Shown: positions 8,296 to 17,731 of the stretch, in pieces
How positions within the stretch are numbered: the first letter of the stretch is position 1
Layout of the letters: every line of letters starts with the position of its first letter
Source: Nocardia grenadensis NBRC 108939
GTDB taxonomy: Bacteria > Actinomycetota > Actinomycetes > Mycobacteriales > Mycobacteriaceae
Assembly: GCF_001613445.1 (NCBI RefSeq)
Contig: NZ_BDCJ01000012.1
Location: 248,001 to 312,000, forward strand
Length of the DNA: 64,000 nucleotides
Reading direction: 5' to 3'
Notes under the pieces: generated by a model
What the model was told of the DNA's origin: nothing
Seen by the model: the letters and a program-made list of their open reading frames with translations, nothing else
The model's database searches: none
Program-made: the position numbers and the translations under genes

Positions 8296-11200
8296 GACTG
8301 CACCGGCTGGAGATGACGGCCTTCGGTCCCTTCGCCGAGACGGCGTCCGTCGATTTCGACGAACTGGGCGCGGATGGCCTCTTCCTACTGCACGGGCAGA
8401 CGGGCGCCGGGAAGACCACGGTGCTCGACGCCATCGCCTACGCCCTGTACGGGCGGGTGCCGGGGGCACGGGGGGACAAACGACTGCACTCCGACCACGC
8501 GCCCGCGCACACCCGCCCGGAGGTGGTGCTCGAGGCCACGCTGGGCGGCCGGCGACTCCGGCTCACCCGGCAACCGGAGTTCGAGCGGCCGAAGCTGCGC
8601 GGTAGCGGGACCCGGGTGGAGAACGCCAAGGCCACGCTGGCCTGGCTGGACGGACAGGGCACCAACCTCTCGCGGATCAACGAGATCGGCGACGAGATCG
8701 TGCGGTTGCTCGGGATGAGCGCCGATCAGTTCTTCCAGGTGGTGCTGCTGCCGCAGGGAGATTTCGCGAAGTTCCTGCGCGCGGAGAACGAGGATCGCGA
8801 ACGACTGCTCGAGAAACTTTTCGACACCGGACGTTTCGGGTCGGCCGAACAGTGGCTCACCGCCCAGCGCAAATTGTCGGGGGAGCAGATCGGCGCCCAG
8901 CAGCGCAATGTGGAGGACCTGATCACCCGGGTCGCGGTAACGGCCGGGATCGACCGCACCGAGCGGATCGACATTCTGGACGCGGTCGAGTGGTCGCAGG
9001 ATCTGCTGGCCGCGGCACGCGGCGAGGTGGAGAAAGCGCAGCACGAACTCGATGAACGGCGTGTGGAGTCGGCGCGCGCCGACGAACAGGCCGAACAGGA
9101 GCGGCGGGCGGCCGAACAGCGGCGCCGGCTGGCACTGGCCCGGCAGCAGCTCGAGCAGTACGCCGCCGACGCCCAGGCGCGCGCCGCGGACCGTGGCGAA
9201 CTGGATCGTGCGCGCCGCGCCGAACCGGTGGCCGCGGCGCTGGCCGAGGCCGAGGCGGCGGTCCGCGCGGCGCGCAGCCGGGAGGAGGAATCCGCGACCG
9301 CGGCCGAGAACCTGGCCCGGCTGGCCGCGGAACCCGGCAGTGCGGATATCCCGGGTATCCGTCTGGTGCCGGACCCGACCGCCGGGCGAACCGGGGACGA
9401 GCTGCCCGCGGAGGATTTCGCGGTCGAGGGCCCCTCGTCGGAGGACGAATTCGCACTGTTCGACGTAGCTCCCGGTGCGTCTCGGCAGAGCTTCGGCGAG
9501 ACCGGTGTCGACGAGCCGGACCGAATGGACGATCGAGCCGGCTATGACGAGGACCTCGGCCTCGATACCGCGATCCGCGGATGGAGTGCGCTCCTGGGCA
9601 AACTCGGCGAGATCCGCGCCGACGCGGCCACGGCCGACACTTTGCGCGGGGAACTGGCCGAACTCCATGCCGCGGCGGCCGAGCTCGGCGAGCGTTCGGC
9701 CGCACTCACCGAACACCGGACCCGGCTCCCCGAGGCCATCGCCGCCGCGCAGGCGCGGGCGCGGGAAGCCGACGAGGCGAAAGCCACGCTGCCCGGTCTG
9801 CGGACCGAACTCCGGCGCTTGCAGGAGGCCGCGACCGCGGCGGTGGATCTGGTTCGGGCGCGCACCTCGCTCGACCGGGCCCGGGTGGATCTCGATACGG
9901 TGCGCGCCCGGCACCTGGAGGCCCGTGAACACGTTTTGGACCTGCGGGAACGCCGGCTGGCCGGAATGGCGGCGGAACTCGCCGGGCGCCTGGTCGACGG
10001 GCAGGCGTGCGCGGTGTGCGGTTCGGCCGAGCATCCCCGGCCGGCGCGGCCGGCGGCCGGCGCCGTATCGACCGAGGACGAGGCGACGGCGGCCGCCGCC
10101 GAACGTACCGCCGACGTGGCACGCGAACGCGCGCGGGCGGCGCTGGCCGAGGTGGAGCGGGAGATCGAGGCACTGCTGGCCCGCGGCGGCGATACCGACC
10201 GCGTACAACTCGCGGCCGAGCTGCGCGAAGCCACCGAGAAGTGCGGGGACGCGGAGGAACTGGCCGAATCGGCCGATGCGTGCACCGCCGAACTCACCCG
10301 CCTGCGTAGTGATGAGAGTGGGTTGCACGATGCCCTGCGCGATACCGAGACCCGGGCGGGAGCAGTCGCGGCGCGGATCGAGTCCGCGCAGACCCGGCTC
10401 GCCGAAATCGATGAGAAGCTGCGTACGGCCGCCGGACGGGACCGGACCATCGCTCGTCGCCGGGAGCGCCTGCACGCGCTGATCGCCGCCGCGGGCGACC
10501 GGCGGGACACCCATGCCGCGGTCCGCGCGGCATGGGAACGGGCGGCCACCTGTGTGCTGCGGGTCGAACGACTGGCCGGATCGGCGGGCCTGGCCCCGCC
10601 CACGAGTGCCGCCGGCGCCGCGCCGGATCCCGCGGCCGATAATGCGGGCGCCTGGGGCCGGGTGCCGGCAGCCGGCTCGGCGGAGATGTCGGCGACGCTG
10701 CGGATCTACTCGCCCCTGATCGGCGCCGCGACCCGCTCCCCGCAGCGGCAGGACACACTGAGCGCTGCCCTGGCCGCGGCGGAGGAGATACGGGCCGCCG
10801 CGCAAGCCGTAGTGGACGAACCGGAGATACGGGCCGCCGCCGGCACCGCGCCCGGTGATCCCGAAGCGCTCGAAGCAGCCGTGCGGACCGCCCGGGCCGC
10901 GCTGGACGAGGCGGTCGCGGCCCATTCCGCCGCCGTGCACCGGGTCACCCGCCTGGAAACCCTGTGCGGGCAGCTGTGGGCGGCCGTGGATCTGATCGCC
11001 CCTGCGCAGCGGGCTCATCAGGAACTGGCCGAGCTGGCGGAGGTGGTCGCGGGCCGCGGCGCGAACAACCGGCGGATGTCGCTGCGCTCCTATGTGCTGG
11101 CGGCCCGGCTCGAGGAGGTCGCGGTGGCCGGGTCGGCCCGGTTGCGCCGGATGTCGGGCGGCCGGTACGAATTCGTGCACACCGACCGGGCCGGAACCCA

Positions 11201-11564
11201 CGGCCGGCGCGGCGGGCTCGGGTTGGATATCCGCGACGACTACACCGGCGCCATCCGGCCCGCTCGCACGCTTTCCGGTGGGGAGACCTTCATGGCGTCA
11301 CTGGCGCTCGCGCTGGGGCTGGCCGATACCGTCGCGGCCGAGGCGGGCGGGATCATCCTCGACACCCTGTTCATCGACGAAGGTTTCGGCAGCCTGGACG
11401 CGGACACCCTCGACGCGGTGATGGGCGTTCTCGACGAACTACGCGCCGGGGGCCGGGTGGTGGGGCTGGTAAGTCACGTCGACGAGATGCGGCAGCGTAT
11501 ACCCAGCCGCCTGCACGTGGTGCGCGGCCGCAACGGTTCCCGGTTGCACGCCACCATCGCCTGA
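8292..11564 (+). CDS. sbcC: SbcC: SMC/Rad50-type ATPase of SbcCD
   Basis: 1090 residues with the Rad50 layout. The N-terminal Walker A is GQTGAGKTT (35-43), followed by long Glu/Ala/Arg coiled coils, a central zinc hook C-A-V-C near residue 573, a second coiled coil, then the ABC signature LSGGETF (about 994) and Walker B IILDTLFIDEGFGSLD. ATP-driven opening of the SbcCD dimer gives SbcD access to DNA ends. An acidic low-complexity insert of about 60 residues (near 360-420) interrupts the first coiled coil, and another Ala/Pro-rich insert lies near 770-800. The family tolerates such variation. It overlaps sbcD by 4 nt. Confidence 0.94.
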   Translation: MRLHRLEMTAFGPFAETASVDFDELGADGLFLLHGQTGAGKTTVLDAIAYALYGRVPGARGDKRLHSDHAPAHTRPEVVLEATLGGRRLRLTRQPEFERPKLRGSGTRVENAKATLAWLDGQGTNLSRINEIGDEIVRLLGMSADQFFQVVLLPQGDFAKFLRAENEDRERLLEKLFDTGRFGSAEQWLTAQRKLSGEQIGAQQRNVEDLITRVAVTAGIDRTERIDILDAVEWSQDLLAAARGEVEKAQHELDERRVESARADEQAEQERRAAEQRRRLALARQQLEQYAADAQARAADRGELDRARRAEPVAAALAEAEAAVRAARSREEESATAAENLARLAAEPGSADIPGIRLVPDPTAGRTGDELPAEDFAVEGPSSEDEFALFDVAPGASRQSFGETGVDEPDRMDDRAGYDEDLGLDTAIRGWSALLGKLGEIRADAATADTLRGELAELHAAAAELGERSAALTEHRTRLPEAIAAAQARAREADEAKATLPGLRTELRRLQEAATAAVDLVRARTSLDRARVDLDTVRARHLEAREHVLDLRERRLAGMAAELAGRLVDGQACAVCGSAEHPRPARPAAGAVSTEDEATAAAAERTADVARERARAALAEVEREIEALLARGGDTDRVQLAAELREATEKCGDAEELAESADACTAELTRLRSDESGLHDALRDTETRAGAVAARIESAQTRLAEIDEKLRTAAGRDRTIARRRERLHALIAAAGDRRDTHAAVRAAWERAATCVLRVERLAGSAGLAPPTSAAGAAPDPAADNAGAWGRVPAAGSAEMSATLRIYSPLIGAATRSPQRQDTLSAALAAAEEIRAAAQAVVDEPEIRAAAGTAPGDPEALEAAVRTARAALDEAVAAHSAAVHRVTRLETLCGQLWAAVDLIAPAQRAHQELAELAEVVAGRGANNRRMSLRSYVLAARLEEVAVAGSARLRRMSGGRYEFVHTDRAGTHGRRGGLGLDIRDDYTGAIRPARTLSGGETFMASLALALGLADTVAAEAGGIILDTLFIDEGFGSLDADTLDAVMGVLDELRAGGRVVGLVSHVDEMRQRIPSRLHVVRGRNGSRLHATIA

Positions 11565-11627
11565 CCGCGCGGATTCACCTGATGGCTCCGAGGAAGCCCT
11601 CGGCTTCGGTCGGGGGAGGAAGCGGAC

Positions 11628-11645
11628 CCCGCAGATGACTGCGGG
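11628..11645. terminator. Hairpin between convergent sbcC and ogt
   Basis: The stem CCCGCAG / CTGCGGG (7 bp, loop ATGA) lies in the 109-nt gap between the two convergent stop codons. It could terminate either strand. No U-tract follows. Confidence 0.5.
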
Positions 11646-11673
11646 AGTCCTCGGCCTTCAGGCGTGGGGGGAG

Positions 11674-12204
11674 TCAACTCTCGAGATCGAGCAGCTGTCG
11701 CTTGATGTCCAGACCCCAGCGGAAACCCCCGAGGGTGCCGTCGGTGCGCACGATCCGGTGGCAGGGCACAAACAGGGCGGCCGCGTTGCGGGCACAGGCG
11801 CTGGCCGCGGCGCGGGTGGCGGCCGGTCGGCCGGAGCGCGCGGCGAACGCGGTGTAGGTGATCGGCTGTCCCGCGGGCACCGTGCGCAGCACCTCCCACG
11901 CGTGCTGGAGGAATTCGCCCGAGCGCTGACGCACGGGGACGGGATCGATCGCGGCCGTGTCGCCGCGGTGGTAGGCCGTGACAGCGTCGGTCACCGCACC
12001 CAGTTCAGAGCGGGCGCGCAGGTGGGAAGGGCGCAGGCCGGGGTGGATCAGTGTGCGGAGTTCTTCGGGCGCGGCGGTCCATCCGGACGCCAGGACCGCG
12101 CCGTCGGCGGCCACGATCGTGGTGAACGGGCCGAGCGGGGTGTCGACGGTGGCGACGTCGGCGGTCGCGGTGGTGGCCGCGGCGGGCAGGGTGGCGGTGG
12201 ACAT
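11674..12204 (-). CDS. ogt: Methylated-DNA--protein-cysteine methyltransferase (O6-alkylguanine repair)
   Basis: 176 residues. The C-terminal MGMT domain contains the acceptor-cysteine motif FVPCHRIV and the preceding helix-turn-helix region (TYTAFAARSGRPAATRA), used to flip out O6-methylguanine or O4-methylthymine and take the alkyl group irreversibly. The N-terminal 90 residues form the usual RNase-H-like cap. The ATG overlaps the stop of the upstream adaA/alkA gene by one base (TGATG), so both are expressed from one transcript, as in the Rv1317c-Rv1316c pair (recalled). A short Thr/Ala leader precedes the domain. Confidence 0.95.
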   Translation of the reverse strand: MSTATLPAAATTATADVATVDTPLGPFTTIVAADGAVLASGWTAAPEELRTLIHPGLRPSHLRARSELGAVTDAVTAYHRGDTAAIDPVPVRQRSGEFLQHAWEVLRTVPAGQPITYTAFAARSGRPAATRAAASACARNAAALFVPCHRIVRTDGTLGGFRWGLDIKRQLLDLES

Positions 12205-13751
12205 CAGTCGGTACTCACTTTCGCGTCGGTTTCGGTGCCGGGTGCGGCGGCTTTCCGTGATTCGGCCCGGCTGCGCAGTTCGGTGCGCCACAGGTGCATG
12301 CAGAGATAGGAACGCCAGGGCGACCACCGCGTCGTATCGGTCAGGTCGATACCGCGGCGGACGGCGCCGCGGCGGATGACGAGGTCGGTGTGCAGCATGA
12401 TGTCGGGGTCGGCGAGTAGCCGCATGGTGACGTAGTCGGCGGTCCACGGTCCGACCCCGTCGAGCGCGAGCAGATCGCGTCGCAGGTCGGCGGCCGTACG
12501 GCCCTGGTGCAGGACCAGGTCGCCGGAAGCGAGCGCCGCCGCCGCGGCGGTGATGGAACGGATCCGCTGGGCGGGGCCGGTCAGTACTTCGGCGCCGCGT
12601 TCGGCGATCACCTCCGGCGCCGGGAACAACCGGCCGACCGGCCCGTCCGCCGGTTCGCCGAGGGCGGCGACCAGCCGGGCCGTATGCGTATTGGCCGCCG
12701 CCACCGAGATCTGCTGACCGATCATGGTGCGCAGCAGCAATTCCGGCCCGTCCACACATCCCGGTACCCGGATCCCGGGAGCGAAACGAGTGTTCGGATC
12801 GTCGTGCGGTGCCTCGGTGCCCTCACGCGCCCGGGTGAGCGCCTCGTCGATGGCCACCGGATCGGCGTCGAGGTCGAGCAGATGCCGGACCCGGGCCACC
12901 GCGGGCGCGAGATCGCGCATATCGCGCAGGGTCAGTTCCGCCTGAACATGCCCGGGCAGGACCGCGAGCCGGACGCCGGCGTAACCGTGCGGCGTGCGGA
13001 GGGTGCGCAGGTAGTGGTTTCCGCCGCCGGACGTGGTCTGCCAGAGTTCCAGGCCCGGTGCCACATGGGCGGACAGGAACCAGTTCAGCCAGTCGCGGTC
13101 CAGCGGTGCCCGGTAGGGCAGGCGCAGGGACAGCGTGCCGTTGGCGGCCGGGCCGGTGCGGTCGCGAGTGCGCTGCGCTTCGGTGCGCATGGTGCTGGGA
13201 CTGACCGCGAAGACCTCGCGCACGGTGTCGTTGAACTGCCGGATGCTGGCGAAACCGGCGGCGAAGGCGATATCCGACATGGGCATGGCGGTGGTCTGGA
13301 TCAGCAGTCGCGCGGTATGCGCCCGGTGAGCGCGCGCCAGGGCCAGCGGGCCCGCACCGAGTTCGGTGGTGAGCACCCGGGTGAGCTGACGCTGCGAATA
13401 GCCGAGCGCCGAGGCCAGCGCGGGGACCCCGCCGCGTTCCACCACGCCGTCTCCGATGAGCCGCATGGCCCGGGCGGCCAGATCCGCGCGGGTGTTCCAG
13501 AGGGGCGACCCGGGCGCGGCATCGGGCAGGCAGCGGCGGCAGGCGCGGTAGCCCGCCTGCTGGGCCGCGGCCGCGGTCGGCAGAAAGGTCACATTGGTGC
13601 GCTTCGGAGTGAGCGCCGGGCAGGACGGCCGGCAATAGATTCCAGTGGTGCGCACGGCGGTGTAGAACTGCCCGTCGAAACGGGAGTCGCGGGCCGAAAC
13701 CGCGCGATAGCAGCGTTCGAAATCCAGGGCCGTGATGCTCACCCCACACAC
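12204..13751 (-). CDS. alkA: AdaA-AlkA fusion: methyl-phosphotriester sensor/activator plus 3-methyladenine DNA glycosylase
   Basis: 515 residues with three modules. (1) An Ada zinc domain with Cys40, Cys44, Cys71 and Cys74 (IYCRPSCPAL, RACRRCLP); Cys40 is the expected methyl acceptor. (2) An AraC-type helix-turn-helix, about 90-200 (ALASALGYSQRQLTRVL). (3) An AlkA N-domain plus HhH-GPD glycosylase, about 205-490, with the hairpin LDGVGPWTADYVTMR carrying the catalytic aspartate. Methylation of phosphate damage should switch on this operon, while the glycosylase removes alkylated bases. Start at GTG 13751, or a second GTG at 13742. Coupled to ogt downstream, giving a self-contained adaptive response. 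Confidence 0.94.
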   Translation of the reverse strand: MCGVSITALDFERCYRAVSARDSRFDGQFYTAVRTTGIYCRPSCPALTPKRTNVTFLPTAAAAQQAGYRACRRCLPDAAPGSPLWNTRADLAARAMRLIGDGVVERGGVPALASALGYSQRQLTRVLTTELGAGPLALARAHRAHTARLLIQTTAMPMSDIAFAAGFASIRQFNDTVREVFAVSPSTMRTEAQRTRDRTGPAANGTLSLRLPYRAPLDRDWLNWFLSAHVAPGLELWQTTSGGGNHYLRTLRTPHGYAGVRLAVLPGHVQAELTLRDMRDLAPAVARVRHLLDLDADPVAIDEALTRAREGTEAPHDDPNTRFAPGIRVPGCVDGPELLLRTMIGQQISVAAANTHTARLVAALGEPADGPVGRLFPAPEVIAERGAEVLTGPAQRIRSITAAAAALASGDLVLHQGRTAADLRRDLLALDGVGPWTADYVTMRLLADPDIMLHTDLVIRRGAVRRGIDLTDTTRWSPWRSYLCMHLWRTELRSRAESRKAAAPGTETDAKVSTD

Positions 13752-13950
13752 GATGTCAGCTCGCGAAGCTCCGAGCTAGCGGAAAACAGACATTGCCGCC
13801 GAGTGGAAACCACCATGCATCGCCTCGGCACCGAGGCCGCGCCGACACAGGTCCTGGACTTCGGCCGGCGCTCGGTGCACGCGGCCGGCGTCCCTCACCG
13901 AATGAGTGGCAGCAACGTGCATCGGCAGCCGGTCCCCGGTCATTCGCCGA

Positions 13951-14598
13951 TCAGAGCCGGATCACATCCCACGCCACAAGCGCGCAGAACAACAGAGTTG
14001 CGGCTATCGGCGTCGTGGTGACTATGACCAGCACGAGGACGATCCTGCGCTCGAACCACCACACGAGACCAGGGTAGATCGAGGCGAACTTCTCGGCTGT
14101 CACCTCGCGGTGTGCGCTACGAACGCGGACACCGAGCTCGGTCACCAGCCGGTCCAGGTCGTGCCGGGTGTAGATGGTGGCTTTTGCCCTGATGAGCAGT
14201 TTCCCCCGGGTGTCGAGTACGAATACGTTGTGCACGGCCGATGTGGTCGTGAAAGGCGACGGCGGGCCCATGAGATTCGCACGCACCACCATCCCGACCT
14301 CGGATCGGGGCCAGCGCCGCACCCTGCCCAGCAGCCGTACTTTCGCGTGCCCGATCTCGTCCGGATCGAGCACCACCCGCGCTCGGTTGAGCGACCAAGC
14401 GGGGATCACGACTGTGATGATCACACAGAGCAAGACGACCTGGAGCAGGCTCCTCGACCGTTCGGGTACCCAGACGAAGCAGAGAACCAGCCCCCACAGC
14501 ACGGTGAACACTCCGGGCAAGCCCCACCTCTGGGCTACCGACGGACGGAGGACGAGAACCGGGGAACTGGATGAGGTTCGCACGGTCACCGAATTCAA
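13951..14598 (-). CDS. Membrane protein with PH-like middle domain, function unknown
   Basis: About 215 residues. Two hydrophobic helices lie near the N-terminus (about 27-66, containing VFTVLWGLVLCFVW and LLQVVLLCVIITVVIP) and another pair at the C-terminus (VLVLVIVTTTPIAATLLF and following). The soluble middle has the feel of a bacterial PH-type strand domain (RARVVLDPDEIGHAK, NVFVLDTRGKLLIRAK). I do not recognise a named family. The start is uncertain: TTG 14598 opens the frame, with GTG codons at 14589 and 14583 as alternatives and no clear ribosome site. It stands alone between the alkA promoter and the cstA operon. Confidence 0.6.
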   Translation of the reverse strand: MNSVTVRTSSSSPVLVLRPSVAQRWGLPGVFTVLWGLVLCFVWVPERSRSLLQVVLLCVIITVVIPAWSLNRARVVLDPDEIGHAKVRLLGRVRRWPRSEVGMVVRANLMGPPSPFTTTSAVHNVFVLDTRGKLLIRAKATIYTRHDLDRLVTELGVRVRSAHREVTAEKFASIYPGLVWWFERRIVLVLVIVTTTPIAATLLFCALVAWDVIRL

Positions 14599-14776
14599 TC
14601 CGGGAATCCGTCGGCCTGGCAGATGTGTTCCCCGGTGAATTCAACGCGAACACCATCTCTCATCATGGTGCACCCCAGGATACGGTGGCCGCATTGTTCG
14701 TCCGATGCGACACAGGCCGTGCGGACGCTACGGTGAGACCGGCTCACCGGCCCCGCCGTAACTCGCGCGGTCCTGC

Positions 14777-15067
14777 TCAGCAGCAGCGCGCGCCCGGGTT
14801 GCGTTCCGCGTCGGCGTACCGCTCCCGCCAGTAGTCCCGCTCACTCAGCACCGGGCGATCGAGATGCGCCCTCCGCATATGCGCGAGGTAGCGCTGGTAG
14901 TCCTGCCCACCGACGACGGAGTCCAGGTACCGGAACACCGCCCGCGCCCCGCGGGCGAACGCCCGTACCCCGCGGGCCTGCGTCGCGGGCACCCCGCGTG
15001 GCTCGGATCGCTCGGCACGCCCGGTCCCGGCGCGCACGCCCGGCACCGCCGCGAGCCGCCCGGTCAA
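14777..15067 (-). CDS. ybdD: YbdD/YjiX-family short protein (DUF466)
   Basis: 96 residues ending in NPGARCC, with the family pattern YLDSVVGGQDYQRYLAHM...RPVLSERDYWRERY. YbdD-type proteins are encoded next to CstA-type pyruvate/peptide transporters, are thought to assist them, and often end in paired cysteines as here. The start is the TTG at 15067. It overlaps the cstA stop (TTGA), and GGAGG lies 7 nt upstream inside cstA, so translation is coupled. The frame stays open further upstream but only over cstA sequence. Confidence 0.85.
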   Translation of the reverse strand: MTGRLAAVPGVRAGTGRAERSEPRGVPATQARGVRAFARGARAVFRYLDSVVGGQDYQRYLAHMRRAHLDRPVLSERDYWRERYADAERNPGARCC

Positions 15068-17325
15068 CTCCGCACCTCCGCGTGTGCCGCTCCCGGCACC
15101 GCGGGCTCGCCCTGCGCGATCCGCTCGTCCCACTGCCGCTGGACCTCCTTCTCCGCCGCGGTGACCAGGAAGCCACTGGGCGCGAAGATCTTCGACGGTT
15201 CCTCCGGCGATTCGGTGGTCGAGGTATCGCCCGATTTCACGGTGCGGTAGCAGACCCGGGCCGCTGCCAGCACCACGATCAGCACCAGCACCGCGAAAAC
15301 GATGGACAGCACACCCTGGATGAACGTATTGCGGATGATCGCATCCACGTCACCGGGTGTTTTCGCCGTCAGGCACAGCTCGCCGGCGTCGCGGGCGGTC
15401 CGGCAGATGCTGTTCTGTTTCCAGTAGCCCACCTTCGGATCGGCCGAGAAGATCTTCTGCCAGGACGCGGTCATGGTGACGATGAGGTCCCAGGCCAGGG
15501 CGATACCGGGAATCCAGGCCCATTTCGTCAGGCCCTTCTTCACCAGGATCGTCAGCACCACCACCAGCGCGATCGCGGCCAGCAGTTGGTTCGCGATACC
15601 GAACAGCGGGAACAGCGCGTTGATCCCGCCCAGCGGATCCGTCACACCCATCAGCAGGATCGATCCCCAGGCTGCCACCACGACCGCCGAGCACACCCAC
15701 GCGCCCACCCGCCACGACGGATCGGCGAACCTACGCGCCGGGCCGCGCAGGTTGCCCAGCGAATCGGACAGCATGAACCGCGCCACGCGGGTGCCCGCGT
15801 CGATGGTGGTCAGGATGAACAGCGCCTCGAACATGATCGCGAAGTGGTACCAGAACGACTTCATCCCGGCGCCGCCGAGGAACCCGGCGAACACTTCGGA
15901 GATACCGATGGCCAGAGTCGGGGCGCCGCCGGTGCGGGAGATCACCGATTCCTCACCCACATCGGCCGCGGCCTGGCTCAGTTCGGCGCCGGTCGTCGGC
16001 GGACCGGAGAGGCCCAGGCCGTTCGTGTAGGCCGCGGCGGTTTCCGCGGTGCCGCCGGTCGCGCCGGCCGGGGCGTTCATGGCGAAGTACAGATGCTGGT
16101 CGATGATCGACGCCGTGATGATCGCCATCACCGCCACGAACGATTCCATCAGCATGCCGCCGTAGCCGATCACCTTGGCATGCGATTCCTTCTCCAGCAG
16201 TTTCGGCGTGGTACCCGAGGACACCAGCGCGTGGAAACCGGACAGCGCACCGCAGGCGATGGTGATGAACAGGAATGGGAACAGGCTGCCCGCGAAGGCT
16301 GGACCGGTGCCCGAGGTGGCGAACTCCGAGACCGCGGGCGCCTTCAGCACCGGCAAGGTCACCAGGATGCCGACCGCGAGCAGGCCGATGGTGCCGATCT
16401 TCATGAAGGTCGACAGATAGTCGCGCGGGGCCAGCAGCAGCCATACCGGCAGCACGGAGGCGACGAAACCGTAGCCGATCAGCATCCACGAGATGGTGAC
16501 GGGATGGAAGGTGAACCAGCCGGCCCAGGTGTCGTTGTGCGAGACCCAGCCACCCGCGACGATCGCCAGGATCAGCAGGACGAAACCGATCGCCGAGATC
16601 TCACCGACCCGGCCCGGTCGCAGATACCGCAGGTACACGCCCATGAAGAGGGCGATCGGGATGGTCATCGCGATGGAGAAGACACCCCATGGGCTGTGCG
16701 CCAGCGCGTTCACCACCACCAGTGCCAGCACCGCGAGCAGGATCATCATGATCACCAGGACGCCGATGATGGCGGCCACACCGCCGATGACCCCGAGTTC
16801 GTCGCGCGCCATCTGCCCGAGACTGCGCCCGCGCCGTTTCATCGACACCCACAGCACCAGGTAGTCCTGCACCGCGCCGGCGAACACGACGCCGACGATG
16901 ATCCAGATGGTGCCCGGCAGGTACCCCATCTGCGCCGCCAGCACCGGCCCGACCAGTGGCCCCGCCCCCGCGATGGCCGCGAAATGATGCCCGAAGAGAA
17001 CCCGGCGGTCCATCGGCATGAAGTCTTTGCCGTTGTCCAGGATCTCGGCCGGAGTCGCCAGGTCGTCTCGGGGTCTGACGACCTTGTATTCGATGAGCCG
17101 CGCATAGAAGCGGTAGGCGACGATGTAGGTACACACCGCCGCGATCACGATCCACACGGCGTTCACGGATTCACCCCGTGCGATCGCGAGGATCGTCCAG
17201 GCCACGGCGCCGAGTACCGCGATGGCCGCGAAGATCGCCTTCTTCGCGGGCGTGATCGGGGACCGGTCGACCACACCCACGGGTGGTAGGTCGGGGTCGG
17301 TCTTGAGATATTCGATAGTCCCCAT
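15064..17325 (-). CDS. cstA: CstA-family carbon starvation transporter (pyruvate/peptide uptake)
   Basis: 753 residues with about 16-18 hydrophobic segments. Family landmarks are GHHFAAIAGAGPLVGPVLAAQMGY split over two short helices near residues 110-135, the LGQMARDELG loop, FHALVSSGTTPK, and FLGGAGMKSFWYHFAIMFEA. CstA proteins import pyruvate, or peptides, during carbon limitation across the inner membrane. The ATG at 17325 has AGGAG 9 nt upstream and is preferred over an upstream in-frame ATG at 17367. The 3' end is fused by overlap to ybdD. Length and topology look intact. Confidence 0.93.
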   Translation of the reverse strand: MGTIEYLKTDPDLPPVGVVDRSPITPAKKAIFAAIAVLGAVAWTILAIARGESVNAVWIVIAAVCTYIVAYRFYARLIEYKVVRPRDDLATPAEILDNGKDFMPMDRRVLFGHHFAAIAGAGPLVGPVLAAQMGYLPGTIWIIVGVVFAGAVQDYLVLWVSMKRRGRSLGQMARDELGVIGGVAAIIGVLVIMMILLAVLALVVVNALAHSPWGVFSIAMTIPIALFMGVYLRYLRPGRVGEISAIGFVLLILAIVAGGWVSHNDTWAGWFTFHPVTISWMLIGYGFVASVLPVWLLLAPRDYLSTFMKIGTIGLLAVGILVTLPVLKAPAVSEFATSGTGPAFAGSLFPFLFITIACGALSGFHALVSSGTTPKLLEKESHAKVIGYGGMLMESFVAVMAIITASIIDQHLYFAMNAPAGATGGTAETAAAYTNGLGLSGPPTTGAELSQAAADVGEESVISRTGGAPTLAIGISEVFAGFLGGAGMKSFWYHFAIMFEALFILTTIDAGTRVARFMLSDSLGNLRGPARRFADPSWRVGAWVCSAVVVAAWGSILLMGVTDPLGGINALFPLFGIANQLLAAIALVVVLTILVKKGLTKWAWIPGIALAWDLIVTMTASWQKIFSADPKVGYWKQNSICRTARDAGELCLTAKTPGDVDAIIRNTFIQGVLSIVFAVLVLIVVLAAARVCYRTVKSGDTSTTESPEEPSKIFAPSGFLVTAAEKEVQRQWDERIAQGEPAVPGAAHAEVRS

Positions 17326-17480
17326 CGGGCAACTCCTGTACAGCGAGCTGGAACATGCCGGCCACACGAACGTAACCGATGGCCGTTCGGCGCTTCGGCG
17401 GTTGCGGTGAACGGTCGTTGTGGTGCGGCGAGCGGAACGTTCCTCTCTCTCGTACTCGGGTAGCTAACGGGATCCTGAAT

Positions 17481-17508
17481 GGTATCTAGCTTGGTATCAT
17501 CGCGGTAT
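17481..17508 (+). promoter_or_regulatory. Promoter/operator of the RHH-PIN toxin-antitoxin pair
   Basis: Three GGTAT repeats start at 17481, 17493 and 17504 (spacing 12 and 11 nt, about one helical turn). TATCAT at 17495-17500 is a good -10 that ends 6 nt before the ATG at 17507, so the message is probably leaderless. Repeats on one face of the helix suit cooperative binding by a ribbon-helix-helix antitoxin; that link is inferred. Confidence 0.5.
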
Positions 17509-17731
17509 GGCCTGGACAATGCGCTTACCCGATGACGAAGAGCAGGCGCTCAACGCGCAGGCCGATGCCGAGGGACGGTCGAAGAACGAGATAACCCGGG
17601 ATGCCGTACGCGCCTATCTGTTGCGCCACCGCCGGTGGGATACGCCCCTCCTGACCGACGAGGAGACCTTCGACCTCGGCGGGCCGATCGGTAAAGACGA
17701 GATCCACGATGCCATGAACCGGTCGGCGTGA
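17507..17731 (+). CDS. Ribbon-helix-helix antitoxin
   Basis: 74 residues. The N-terminal 45 residues (MRLPDDEEQALNAQADAEG, SKNEITRDAVRAYLLRH) form the beta-strand plus two helices of CopG/RHH repressors. The acidic tail (LTDEETFDLGGPIGKDEI) is the likely toxin-binding segment. It should neutralise the PIN protein encoded next and repress their common promoter. The toxin start overlaps its stop codon (GTGA). No ribosome site is visible; see the leaderless-type promoter directly upstream. Confidence 0.85.
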   Translation: MAWTMRLPDDEEQALNAQADAEGRSKNEITRDAVRAYLLRHRRWDTPLLTDEETFDLGGPIGKDEIHDAMNRSA

